From: Doryteuthis pealeii
Taxonomy: Eukaryota; Mollusca; Cephalopoda; Myopsida; Loliginidae
Length of the DNA stretch: 64,000 bases
Reading direction: 5' to 3'
Assembly: GCA_023376005.1 (NCBI GenBank)
Contig: CM042147.1
Location: forward strand, 120,778,556-120,842,555
The number at the start of each line of letters is the position of its first letter. Position 1 is the stretch's first letter. Under the pieces are notes generated by a model. It was not told where the DNA came from. It ran no database searches and worked only from the letters and a program-made list of their open reading frames with translations. This document shows, piece after piece, positions 41,801 through 55,934 of this stretch. Made by a program: the position numbers and the translations under genes.

Positions 41801-42772
41801 GGTGGTGACCTGTGATTCTTAAGGACGGAGTCTTGGTGGATGAGCAGTCCATGACCTGCAACACTCCACTCAGAACCTTACTTAGGCTAGACGGGCAGTC
41901 GGAGAGGCCCCCTCCGATCAATCGGCAGGTCACGTCAAGCCCTAGCACCTATATGATTACTCCAACCCTATTACTCTCATAGCAAGCCGCAACCCTTTTT
42001 ATCATATGGGTGCTAGAAGGCGGTAGCTGAGGGTCTACATGTCCTGGGAATTACGTTAAACTCTATCTGATGGTGAGGTTCCAGTTTTGGAGGTTTGGGG
42101 AATGTGGAGCACCTCTTCATCACCATTGCTCCCTGGTCCCCTCTGACCTGGAGCGGTAATACCTGTTAGGGTCCCATCTATGGGTTAGATAGAAAAATGT
42201 ATTTCTAAAAAAATTGTATTATCCATTAAGAATTGATTTATTTCAAAACTTTATTGGCATTAAATGACCCACTGAGGTTGATATGCCGTAAACGAAACGA
42301 AACCAAACCAAATCTTCATATATTTTGTGTTAAATTTAGTGTGTTTTATCACAGACAGAAAAAATATATAAATAAGACAGTGATGAATCTTTATATATAG
42401 ATCAGGTTTTGGTAAATTGCAATCCGTAAAGCGTGCAAGTGTGAGCTTAGTGGCCCGTCTATAATCATAATTATCCCAGCATATTAACTTTTCCTTTTTA
42501 TTAACATTTTATGCTGTCTATAGAATGTGTATTAGTACCAATAGTTACAGGCTCTTCAGAAAAGAAATGAATGAAATAAGAATAGTTTACATTCGTTCCT
42601 TCTTGGCAAAGAAATCCCACACAAAACTAAACTATAATTATCAAAATTGTTGAGTATTCATCTAAATTATTGTTTTGTTTTTGTTACTAAGGTGACCCTA
42701 AATTACTGTGGCCGTTTACTTTTTGAATATGTCAAACAAGCTAAGTAAATTTTGTTTTAGAATAAAAAGTGT

Positions 42773-42805
<33 letters not shown>

Positions 42806-44022
42806 TTATAAATTTGAAGTTTGGTAATTTTCTATTTCTTTTTGCAGGACGACTCTGATCAAAAGAAAGGATCAGAAATTAGAGAGATTATTTATATTGT
42901 TCCAAGCCAGTGAGTATCTTAAAATTCAATTTCTCAGTTTGTCATCATTGTCCTACCTACAACATGGATCTCCATGACTCTTCCTCACTTCCTGCCCCTA
43001 TCAGCCATCGCTAGTGGCGGGTCCTCTGCACAGCATCCACACAGGGCTGATCGATGTAGTTTTTTTGCTGGTCAACCCACATTGGTGTGTCCATGTGTAG
43101 GTGCCCATATAATATCACTTATGAGCTCATTCTTGCTTCTCCAGAGACATGCACAGATCTCCCTAACTCATCTTGGCCAGCAGTCTCTATCAGCCATCGC
43201 ACCTGGCAGGTTCTCTGCACAGCAGAGTTGATTGATGTGGTTTTTTGCTGGTCGAACCATACTGGTGTGCCCATAGAATAATATTACTTATGATCTTGTC
43301 CTTGTTTCTCCAGAGACATGAATTGATCTCCACTGCTCCTGGCAGGTCCTCCACACAGCATCCAGTATCCATACAGAGCTGATCAATATAGATTTTGCTG
43401 GTCGACCAACACTGGTGTGTCCGTGTGGTGTATCCATAGGATAACGTCACTTATGAGCTTGTTCTTCCTTATCCAGAGACATGGTATTTATCTCGTACCG
43501 CACTTGTATGGGTTAGACACAAGGCTCTATTAACGTGCGACCACCCACAAACCAAAGCTCATGGGTGGTGGGTGAAAAATTGTGTTGATCCCTTCGGCAT
43601 TCCCCCTCAAGGGAGGCGCCTCAGGCACTGGGGAATAAACCCAGCCCCGCCCCTTTAAATCAATGGGGCAGGTGTTGCCTGAAAAAGAGATTTTATCTCG
43701 AAAATTCAAGAATAAATTATAGGTTAACACACAACACCATTGTTACCTTATTATTTTTTCTTTACACCTGCATTGTGATAGCCTTCAAAATCAACCTCCA
43801 AACCAATATATATATATATGAGGTGAGGTAAAAGAACTCACTTTCTCTTCTATAAACACAAATGTACGTATTTTGCTTTGAATAAAGTCAGACTGATGAT
43901 GTTCTTCGTGTCAGAAGGACAAAATATTTCTCTCCTACTTGGACTTGTTTGAGTCATTATTTTTGTTCACTTTTCCTTTTACCTCACCTCATACTGTCGG
44001 ATTTTACTCCAACCCTCCTATC

Positions 44023-44058
<36 letters not shown>

Positions 44059-45444
44059 TATGGTTCTGTCTATCAAATCATCCATGATGAGCTTGGCTTC
44101 CATAAAACAAGAGTGCATGTAGCAAGATGGGGATTATCCTGAACGAGAACAACTATATTAGAAAAGAGAGGAAGAAGAAATAAGAGATAGTAAAGGTTTT
44201 AAAAAAATAGTGATGAGCACAAAACCGTTGTCATGATTTTGACCCGGGCATGCCCCCCCCCTCCCGAATGGAGAATTGAATGTCAACCAGAAGTTTCGGG
44301 TGTTGACCGGAACCAGAAGTCACGTGGTGACTTGGAACGACGAAGAAAAATACCAGCCTCTTTTTGCTTTGAAGGTCGTAGGGTACGGACAGACCGGACC
44401 TCTGGTCCCAGTGATGGGATACAGTAATTTAACAGTGTCCTCTCTCTCTTTCTCTCTGCCTTTCCTTCTCTCCGACACAACCCACGAGATGAGCCTACCC
44501 TGGAAACAAAAGCTAAGCAGCTTGTGAAGATATATTTCTCACGTTGTACTTTTTTATCGACAAGATGACCGCCACGTGCAGAACACCTTTTTAGAGTCGT
44601 GAATTTGGAGGCCCGTTGACAAGACCCACTATACAATATATACCGCCACCACCACGTTACATGCATATAATTTTTGGATCTCCCTCATGTATATTTTTAG
44701 TTACCAAACAAATTAACTCTCCTGTTTATAATTATGTCTTTGGTTTTATGTTTTATTGTCTACGTTGTAATGTGGATTATTCATTGTATCTTTTCTATCT
44801 TACAGCGTGGTTGTGAAGGCTTTTGAGAAGCTTCTAGAACGAGCTGCTCTCAAAGACCTAGTTAATCATTTAACAGAGAATAATTATTGGCAAATGTTTG
44901 AAGATCCTGAAGCATACCCTGAGGCCTTCACTATCCTTGCCAGGTAAGATCTGAAATATAAATTATATATGGAGGCATGTGGTGTAATGGTTAAAGTCGT
45001 AGGAAATGGACTCATTGACCCAAGTTCAAATCCTGGACAAGGCATTGAAATGTATGCATCTAACTACTCTCCCTCCAGCTATGAGTAAATAGTAGGACAG
45101 ACTAGGCTCTTTAACCATGGCTAGGTAACCAGTCTAGGAGAAGGAAAACTCTGAATTCAAACCTGTTAAACTCTGCTTAAGAAATTGACCTCCTGCTCAG
45201 GCGGAGGGGTTGGTATATATACAGGGTGCCCATGAAGTCCCGCTGCAGGTTGAAAATGTATCAACAAAGATGGCGGTCATGTTGAAGTGCAATAATAAAA
45301 AAGAATATATTAATATTAAACCTTTAAGAGTTGAAATTTTATATGATCTTTTACAAATAGATTTTATCATTTGTACAATGTAAGTTATTAAATGTTCAAT
45401 TTTAAAACTGTTTCAAGACTTTGTGGACACCCTGTATGTATGTA

Positions 45445-45483
<39 letters not shown>

Positions 45484-45921
45484 TAGTAGGCCTGGTAATA
45501 AAGTGCGGGTGTCACTAACACCTATATAAACAAATACACTAGTCATTGATCACTCACATCTTACTTACAATGAACCGCTCCTAAAACTAATTAAAAAAAA
45601 ACTCATTAGCCATGTACCTTCACCACAGACACATATGTATATATATATAAAAAAACAAAAAAACAATTGAAAATAATTTAACCAGAAGATGGTTTTCACT
45701 GAACAAATGGATATGCCACTTGACCAGTACAATGTTTGTACATTTTTCTTGGCTTATCTTTGAAAACTTTCTTTTTTAAATTTCTTTAAAAAAAGATTTT
45801 TCCCAAAAATATTTTCTCCAGACAATAACTTAAGGTCCAAATTAGTTGCAATGAATCGAAAAAAAAAAAACAACATAATATTCCTATTTATCTTATCACT
45901 TTTGTTCATCTTTTTATATAT

Positions 45922-45969
<48 letters not shown>

Positions 45970-46870
45970 AATGGGTACAAGAGATAACCTACTCGAGTTT
46001 CACCATAAGGATCTTCAGGGTCAAATCCACTGAATTAATCAAGACAATGATTAATAGCAGTCGATCTCATGTGTGTGGTCAATGCATTGGTGAAACTCTA
46101 GTAGGTTATCTCTTGTACCCATTTTATAATAAATTTTCTCTACTTAGTATTGAGCACTTTGTATTTGTTATATCGCTGACTTACTCCTCTGAATTCTATA
46201 CTTACTAACTATCATAACCAAATTCACCGGTAAGTCAACTTTTCCTTTATAAATATATATATAAAAGTAAAAAAGTCGGCAGAGTGGCCTATTGTTGGTA
46301 TCAGAGATGAAAAGGCAGGTCTTATCCGTTTGAAGAACCAGGACAAAAAAAAAAAGGAACTATAAATCATTCTGAATTTTCAAGTGACAAATGGACACAT
46401 GATGTCCAAAGACACACCCACAAATCCAAGAAAAAAACATTTGTCTCACTACAAAGAGAGCATCTACCTAGGTTCTACCACAAGCTTCTGGGTTTAATAC
46501 CGGCCCTCGCCCAACTCAGCATATGAGTAGCACAGGGATCTGTGCGCTAAAGTGAGGAGCTGATGGTAGGTGTGGTGCTCCAGCACAGATGCCAAAAACA
46601 ATCTCCTTGGTCTAGTGCTCCTTGCTGTCTGGTTGATATTGACTTTAGGCCAACCTGATAACTTTACTTACTTACAAAGTTATTGCTGTATAATCTATCA
46701 AATAGAATCCTGGTGGCTGAGCATATGCAAGACTCCACTTTGGCCCTTACTTAGGCTAGACAGGCAGTTGGAGAGACCCCCTCCAATCAATCGGCAGGTC
46801 ACATCAAAACCTTAGCACCTATATGACTGTCCCAACCCTATTGCTCTTATGGCAAGCTCCCAACCCTTTA

Positions 46871-46909
<39 letters not shown>

Positions 46910-49900
46910 TAGAGGGCGATGGCTGAGAGTCTTAGTGTCCTGTATATGGCGTTAAACTGCATCTAATGGTGAAGTACCAGTTTTGGAGATCTAGAATGTA
47001 CACATTCATTGCCATTACTCCCAGGTTCACTCTGACCCAAAATGGTAATACCTGTTAAGGCCCCATCTAGGGGTTGAAAAAAATAGAAAAGAAATAAAAA
47101 TTTGAATTTTCCAGAATAAATAAACCAAAACATCTTCAGCATAAAATAACCCAACAAGGATTGACATGCCGTAAAATCCAACCAAACCAAATATCAAGAG
47201 GTAACGATTTTCCTGAAACACATCTCAAAATGATTTATATCATTTAAAAAAAAGTTAAACTTTGAACCTAATTTCTAATTTCTATTTTTTTTTCTTTAAT
47301 TTTCTTTTCATAGAAATTTGGCTCAGAACACTCCTCATCTGGTGCCTCAGATTGTGATCAACTTGAACCCGGCTCTTTCCAGTTACCATGAGCCTCAACG
47401 GATTGTGACTGCAGCATTTTATGCTGAAGTAAGTGTACATCACTTTTGATTTTTCAACAGACGTTTCTTTTTCCGTTTCCTAATTCCTTAGTTGCTATCA
47501 GCTGGTTGGAATTTATAGACAGACTCAGCATGAATAAGCAGCAATATTAACAGCAAAGTCCAGAGGGTCTTTCAATTAATGGTTTACACTGGCATCCATC
47601 TCCAAGGAACTGATACTAAAACTAACCGAGAAGAAATATACAAGCAGGGGTGCCAAGCTATCTTAAAGCTGATTGGTTGTTACATGTACTAGCAAGAATA
47701 TAAAACAATAATATTAGAGATCAATAACACCAAGTAATTATTTATTAAACCCGGTTTTGTTAAAACCAGTATGCAAATTAACCGCTCCATATATTATGCA
47801 AACCTTTATTTCTTAGTGATATATAAGACACATTGCCGGATTTTAAACGCACTAATAACATAGGCTGTTTTGAGGCAAATTTAACTCTGCAAAGGAGGTA
47901 GTAAATATATATTTAAAGAATTTATATTATAATTAATTGCTAATAAATTTTCTTTTTTTAAATAAATGGAAAGTACTCTTTTAATTAGCATTTAACAGTT
48001 ATCCACTCAGAGAAATTATGAAGTTTGGTGAGTGTGTGTGCAGACCCCACGCTACTATTATGTTTGATTGAAAATTACCTTATTTTGATGATGATGATGA
48101 ATATCAATTTTGGATTTGGTTCTTTTTTGGTTTACAGCTGATCAATCAGAAATGTCCTGAAAAAAATGCTCTGATTGGTGAGTGCGTGTGCAGACCCCAC
48201 GCTCCTATTAAGTTTGATTGAAAATTGCCTTATTTTGATGATGATGATGATGATGAATATCAATTTTGGATTTGGTTCTTTTTCGGTTTACAGCTGATCA
48301 ATCAGAAATGTCCTGAAAAAAATGCTCTGATTGAGTCGATGATCAATGGTTTACTAGGACGAATGGTGGACAGCTGTCATCTGGTGCGGATGTACTGTAT
48401 TCGTGGTCTTGGCAATCTAGGAAGCATGGGAAAAGACATGGTAAGTGATCTTGGAATTATTCTTTGCGCCTTAAAACACTATCTATCTCAGTCGTTAGAG
48501 TATCCACCTTGGAACACTCTGACCCTAGAGTGGTAATACCTGTTAGTGTCTAATCTATGGGCCAAATAGCTCTTTTTGAAAATTACCAGTACTAATGCAA
48601 AATAAAAATAACGCACTCCTTTCGTTGCCATTACTCCCAGGTTCACTCTGACCCCAGAGTGGTAATACCTGTTAGTGTCTAATCAATAGGTCAAATAGCT
48701 CTTTTTGAAAATTATTAGAAAGGAAAACATGATACCATTTAACTGTAAATTAAAGGAAACGCCTGGTGTAATGGTTAAAGTCATAGGAAATGGACTCATC
48801 ACTCCGAGTTCAAATCCTGGACGTAGTAATTGCATTACACTTATCGCTAATACCCTTGAGAAAGGTATGAATTCTACTCTCCCCCCAGCTCGTATACACA
48901 CACACTACATTGCCTATAAATTCATATAAGTAGTCAGTGGCCTATAGTCAGTATCAGCTGGATTGTGAAGGAGTCTATCCTCTTTTCACTAGATCAGGGA
49001 GATTGTTTTTATGTCTAAGGTGGTGCACCACAGCTACCCTCAGTTCCCCACTTTACCACACAGATCCAAGCCGTGCTACTAATGTGCTGATTTGGTGAGG
49101 GCTGGTATTGAACCCAGAACCTTGTGGTTCCTAGGTGGATGCTCAAAATCATAACTTATTTTGGTTAAAAAGATCATTTTCTTCTAAAAAAAAACAAACA
49201 CCCAGTTGGCATATACTAACTGCATCCACGGCAGAGGGATAAGTCCCCCTTCCCCGAGATGTCCTGGGTATGATGTTAAACTACATCTGATGGTGAGGCT
49301 GCTGTTCTGAAGAGTTTGGGGTACCCTTTCATTATTATTAGTCCCAAGTCCTTTCTGACTCAAAGTGGTAGTACTTGTTTGGGTCCCATTTATGGGATAA
49401 ATACTTGTTTGAAAATTGACCTTATGTCACATCCTGCTCATGGTGGTGGAGTTAGGTAAATATATACATATTCATATTTTTACATACAGACTTTTTGCAT
49501 TTGTGTTCATAGAGTAAGGGAGATAACCGGTTATTTCTGTGAGCCTTACATTTAAAAAGATTTTAATGTAATTTTTTTAATCTTTTAATTTCGTATATAA
49601 ATGTATATATTTATAAAACTATTTTATAATTTGCTTGAAGCATTGCATGAATTATTTTATTATATTTTATCTATTTATTCATTCATTTTATTCATCTTTT
49701 TTTTAAGGCTATTGCAATGTAAAAGTAATTGTCAAAGATCTTATTAACTTCAAAATTAATATTAAGGAAAAAGGGAAAGAAATAAAATGAAGGAAAAAGG
49801 GAAAGAAATAAAATGAAGGAAAAGGGAAAGAAATAAAATGAAGGAAAAAGGGAAAGAAATAAAATGAAGGAAAAGAGAAATAAATAAAATGAAGGAAAAA

Positions 49901-52900
49901 GAGAAAGAAATGAAATGAAGGAAAAAGAGAAAGAAATAAAATGAAGGAAAAGGGAAAGAATAAAATGAAGGAAAAAGGGAAAGAAATAAAATGAAGGAAA
50001 GAGAAATAAATAAAATGAAGGAAAAGAGAAAGAAAATAAAAGAAGGAAAAAGGAAAGAAATAAAATGAAGGAAAAAGGGAAAGAAATAAAATGAAGTAAA
50101 AAGAGAAGGAAATAAAATGAAGTAAAAGAGAAGGAAATAAAATGAAGTAAAAGAGAAGGAAATAAAATGAAGTAAAAAGAGAAGGAAATAAAATGAAGGA
50201 AAAAGGGAAGGAAATAAAATGAAGGAAAAAGGGAAGGAATAAAATGAAGGAAAAAGGGAAAGAAATAAAATGAAGTAAAAAGGGAAAGAAATAAAAAGAA
50301 ATAAATGAAGGAAAAAGGGAAAGAAATAAAATGAAGTAAAAGAGAAGGAAATAAAATGAAGTAAAAAGAGAAGGAAATAAAATGAAGTAAAAAGAGAAGG
50401 AAATAAAATGAAGTAAAAAGAGAAGGAAATAAAATGAAGTAAAAAAGAGAAGGAAATAAAATGAAGGAAAAAGGGAAGGAAATAAAATGAAGGAAAAAGG
50501 GAAGGAAATAAAATGAAGGAAAAAGGGAAAGAAATAAAATGAAGGAAAAAGGGAAAGAAATAAAATGAAGGAAAAATGGAAAGAAATAAAATGAAGGAAA
50601 ATTGGAATAGCCTTAAAAAAAAAAGGAAATAAATAAAGTATATATTTGTATTTTGATGGCAGTAAAATAAAGTATCTTCATCTTAATATCATGCATTTAT
50701 TATTTTATTTTTCAGGTTCAGAAATATTCAACGACGGTGTTGTCAGCGTTGATGTCTGGATTGGATGACAAAGATGATATGAATGACAGTATCACTCTTG
50801 AAGCAATGAGTGGGTTATCCCGGGTGATGTCCGTCATTGATGAAGAAGACATTCGCTCAATACTTATCAATGTCATTCTCAAAATCCGACCCTGTTTTGA
50901 AAAGGTTTGATTTATTGATTTAAGAATAAAACACAGGCAGACATTAATGTATTTAAAGAAAACAAACAGTCATTTTAATTGTTTCACTGAAAATGCCCTA
51001 CAAAAACGAACAATAGAATGCATGCATGTGTATATGGATGCATGTGTGTGTGTCTGTTCATGTATGCATGCATGCATGCGTGTTTGTTTATATGTGTGTA
51101 TGCATGCGTGTGTGTGTGTGTGTGTGTTTGTTTATATGTGTGTATGCATGCGTGTGTGTGTGTGTGTGTTTGTTTATATGTGTGTATGCATGTGTGTGTG
51201 TGTGTGTGTCTGTTCATGTATGCATGTGTGTGTGTGTCTGTTCATGTGCGTGTGTGTGTGTCTGTTCATGTATGCGTGTGTGTGTGTGTGTGTCTGTTCA
51301 TGTATGCGTGTGTGTGTGTGTGTGTCTGTTCATGTATGCATGCGTGTGTGTGTGTGTCTGTTCATGTATGCGTGTGTGTGTGTTTATATATATTTACCAA
51401 CCCCTCCGCACGAGCAGGATGTGACACAAGGTCAATTTCTTAAGCGGAGTTTAACAGGTTTGAATTCAGAGTTTTCCTTCTCCTAGACTGGTTACCTAGC
51501 CATGGTTAAAGAGCCCAGTCTGCCCTACTATTTACCCATAGCTGGAGGGAGAGTAGGATTCATACCTTTCCCAAGGGTATTAGCGCTAAGTGAAATGTAA
51601 TTACCACGTCCAGGATTTGAACTCGGGGCGACGTGCCCATTTCCCATGACTTTAACCATTACACCACGCTCTTCCTATGTGTGTGTTTATATGCGCGTGT
51701 GTGTGTGTTTATATGCGTGTGTGTGTGTGTGTGTTTATATGTGCGTATGCATGCATGTGTGTGTTTATATGTGCGTATGCATGCATGTGTGTGTTTATAT
51801 GTGTGCATGCATGTGTGTGTGTTTATATGTGCGTATGCATGCATGTGTGTGTGTTTGTTTATATGTGCGTATGCATGCATGTGTGTGTGTTTGTTTATAT
51901 GTGCGTATGCATGCATGTGTGTGTGTGTTTTATATGTGTGTATGTGTGTGTTTATATGTGTGTTTGTTTATATGTGTGTGTGTGTGTTTATATCTGTATG
52001 CATGCATGTGTTTGTGTGTGTATGTATATATATATGCATGATTTATGCATTAATTATTATTACTTATTTATTTTTCATACAATATCTATATATTAATATA
52101 CCTATAAAATAACTAATGAGAGTTTGCTTATTAGAAAAATCTTTTTAAGAATGTATTTATTTCCCTTCTATTTTCCCCTTCTTTGTTTTTGTTTTAAAAG
52201 GAAGTAGCCAGTGTCCGTTCACAAGCCATAATGCTGTTTGGAAATCTATCCAGATTCTCTGGGGGTCAGTCAAAACCGGCCATTTTAGAACAAATTCATA
52301 CAAACTTTGTCAGTTTGCTTCTTCATTTGAATGATGCGGAAATTGACGTTCGAAAGGTAAAGAAATTTGGTTATTAAAATGAGAGGAAATTAACAACTTT
52401 TAACAACAAACATTATTACATTAAATACTATTATTATTATTATTAATGACTATTATCATTATTACTATTAATTTTTTTATTACTATTATTAATTTTGATT
52501 ATTATTATTATTATTTTTTATTATTATTAATTTTGATTATTATATTATCATTATTAAATTTGATTATTATTATAATTATTATTGACTATTATTATTATTA
52601 TTATTAATTATTATTATTTATTATTAATTGACTATTATTATTATTTATTATTATTATTATTAATTTTGACTATTATTATTATTATAATTATTAATTTTGA
52701 CTATTATTATTATAATTATTATTAATATTATTAATTTTGACTATTATTATTATTATCAATGATATTAATTATTATTATTATTATTGATAATAATAATTTT
52801 GACTAGTATTTTTCCAAAGTCGCAGTCTTTAAATGAATTTGATTTATAGTGTTTGAAGATATTTTCCTGTAATTTTGGTAAATAACTCTGGAAAAGTGAG

Positions 52901-55588
52901 ATGTTAATGGTATTTTCATTTTTGCATAATTTAGACAACAATTTACCTATCAAACTGTGTATACATACACACAAATACACACACACCACAAAAAAACATT
53001 CTCTACAAGCTTTTCTCCGAGTATTATGAATGCAACACTGTGATAATATTTTTCTCTTTTCTTCTCTTTTTTCCACCAGGCCTGCAAATTTACTCTGCGT
53101 TCACTTAGTCCCTTACTAGACTGTCCAAGCATCGAAGAAAAATTCCAAAAACACTTACTGGAAGATGCTAATTTATATTATGGAGAGTTTATGAACGATA
53201 TTGCTAAGCTGATTGTAAGTATAAATTAGAAGCATACCTACAACTTATTGAATGTCTGCTCGTAGTGTAATGGTTAACAACAGCAACCTTGAGCACCTTT
53301 TTGATCTCCATCTTTCCAACGTCTGCTGTAGGCTGCCGAAGCACTGAGTCTTTCAAAGCCTCCATGCTTCCTGTGGTCCACCGACACTATACCTGATGCC
53401 ACTCTCCACATACATATGCACACACGCGCACACATACATGGATATTACTACTGTAAACTGTTCATGTTCCTGACACTACATTATTCTGTGTACTTGACAT
53501 GAGACTTTGATGAGTTGTGGTGCACCTGAGCACTGTACACAATAAATTTCATTTCATTATAGGAAATAGACATGCCGATCCAAGTTCAAATCTTGGACAA
53601 AGTTATTTGCATTTCACATAGTGCTAATACCCTTGGGAAAGGTATGAATCCAACTATTCTCCCTGCAGTAGGGCAGACTGGGATTTTTAACCTTGGTAGG
53701 GTAATCTGTTTAGGAGATTTAAATATTTAAACAGCAGCCCGGGAATTTCTCTCTCTTTCTTGTTGTCTAGCACCCACAAAAAATGGACTAGACACGTGGT
53801 GTCTTTGTTCATTAAGCGGAGGGTTTTGCCCCCCAAATAGCAGTAAGTGACTCTCATATTCTTTATAAACTCTTTCGTACTTCCAAAGGACTTTCATCCT
53901 TTTTGTATCTATGTTATGTATGTCATTCTCCACGTGCTCAGACAATAAAGTCTGTATTGTTATTATGTTGTACTTCTTTAACCGGATTATTTTATGTATA
54001 TATGTACCTATGCTGGAAGGTTACTTTGAGCCTTCTAACGTATTATAAGAACCACACATAATATTCTTATACCATCTTCCTCAGGGCTGATTTCTCCGGG
54101 TTATTGGGCTCTTTTTTTGGTCTGTTTGGGCTGGGTGTTCTGCTCATCTCTTGTTTAATAATCAAGAAAGACTTTGTTGTTGTTTTTTATATTCTTTATT
54201 ACAAAACCCCAGCCCAAAAGGATTCTCAAACCATGCAGATGAGAGGCTGGCATCTTGAGAGCGATAATCCTTGACATTCGCTCTTACTGGCTTTCTGTCA
54301 GCAACTGCTAACTAAACCTAATTTCCTTTCACACGATTTCTATTGGTGGGTTGGGGGGGGGGGGCAAGTAAAGGTTATTACCTGTCAATAACGCTGACAG
54401 TAACTTTCTACTCCACTTCCCCCCCGATTTTGAAACTTCAACAAACTCAATTCAAATTCTAGCTACACTACTTACACAATTCATAGGTTACCCATGAATT
54501 ATGTAACAATTTGACATTTAAGAATGATAAAAATTTCAAGTATTGTAATTATCTATACTGGTAATTATCATACTGTGGTATATCCACAGGTCCTGCTAGC
54601 ATAAATTCTATACTACACTACTTACACAATTCATAGGCTACCCATGAATTATGTAACAATTTGACATTTAAGAATGATAAAAAATTCAAGTATTGTAATT
54701 ATTTATACTGGTAATTATCATACTGTGGTATATCCACAGATAAAAAATTCAAGTATTGTAATTATTTATACTGGTAATTATCATACTGTGGTATATCCAC
54801 AGATAAAAAATTCAAGTATTGTAATTATTTATACTGGTAATTATCATACTGTGGTATATCCACAGGTCCTGCTAGCATAAATTCTATGCTACACTACTTA
54901 CACAATTTATAGGCTACCCATGAATTATGTAACAAATTGCTCCCCCCCCCTCCTTTAAAAATCTCCCTTGCATTACTAACCCATATTGTTGAGTATCAAT
55001 TGCTAATCACCCACATTGTTTTTGTTTTTTGTTAAATTATTCTGCTTTACATAATTTTTTTTGCTTTTATCCTTAGATCAAAGAGATGCCTGAAAAGATT
55101 AACCAGTATTTGATGTCTTGTATGTCCTTCTACAATAGTATATGGTCAGAAATACGGGCCAATGCAGCTATGTTCTCAGGTAAGTTAACCTCAGATCCCT
55201 TATAAACAATTTTGATATATAAGGTGTGCTGGAGATCACAACTTAAATTTATAGACTCTTTGAGGTTATGTGGATTCAGTCAGCCAATCAACATGCTCAA
55301 ATACATGGTTGGTTAACTATTCAAAGGCCTTGGTGGAATTTTATCACAGAATAACGAGAAAAGCAAGCGACAGTCCTTGTTTATCAGTCTGTTCAAAATT
55401 TGAAATCTGAAGAAAAGACGCTGAAAGGTGGACGGTTTGAACGTTATTCTGTGATAAAATTTTTTATCGCCTTCCTTATACCAACAAATGCCCTGAACAT
55501 GATCTAATTGATAGATTGAAACACTGCAGCTTCGGCTAATAAACTTACCACTCAACTTATTTAAACCTGTGTTTTTTCAATTTTCTTA

Positions 55589-55631
<43 letters not shown>

Positions 55632-55889
55632 GGACCAGGTTAGCTCAGTCGGTAGAGCGTTCGGCTAGAAACCACAAGGTTCCTAGTTCGATACCGGTCC
55701 CCGCCAACTCAGCGTATGAGTAGCACAGGAATCTGTGCGGTAAAGTAAGGAGCTCATGGTAGGTGTGGCGCTCCACCTCAGATGCTTAAAAAAAAAATCT
55801 CCTTGGTCTAGCACTAGTGAAAAGGAGATAGACTCCCTTGCTGACTGGCTGATACCAACTTTAGGCCGCCCCGTCGACTTTTTTTTACT

Positions 55890-55934
<45 letters not shown>

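Larger units (their letters stand above)
40829..46545 (+). repeat. Duplicated segment, in-order copy
   Basis: Counterpart of 1-6400, lying between exon 18 and exon 21 where the reading frame requires exons 19 and 20. Confidence 0.9.

Noticed and set aside
50947..51486. Long Cys/Val/Met-rich open frames in all plus-strand phases
   Set aside because: Product of GT/GCAT simple repeats, open in several frames at once; not a metallothionein or toxin-like gene.
51633..52112. Second set of Cys/Val-rich open frames
   Set aside because: Same simple-repeat origin.
55637..55710. tRNA gene (good A and B boxes)
   Set aside because: It is the head of SINE family B, continuous with the family body, and the acceptor and anticodon stems do not close.
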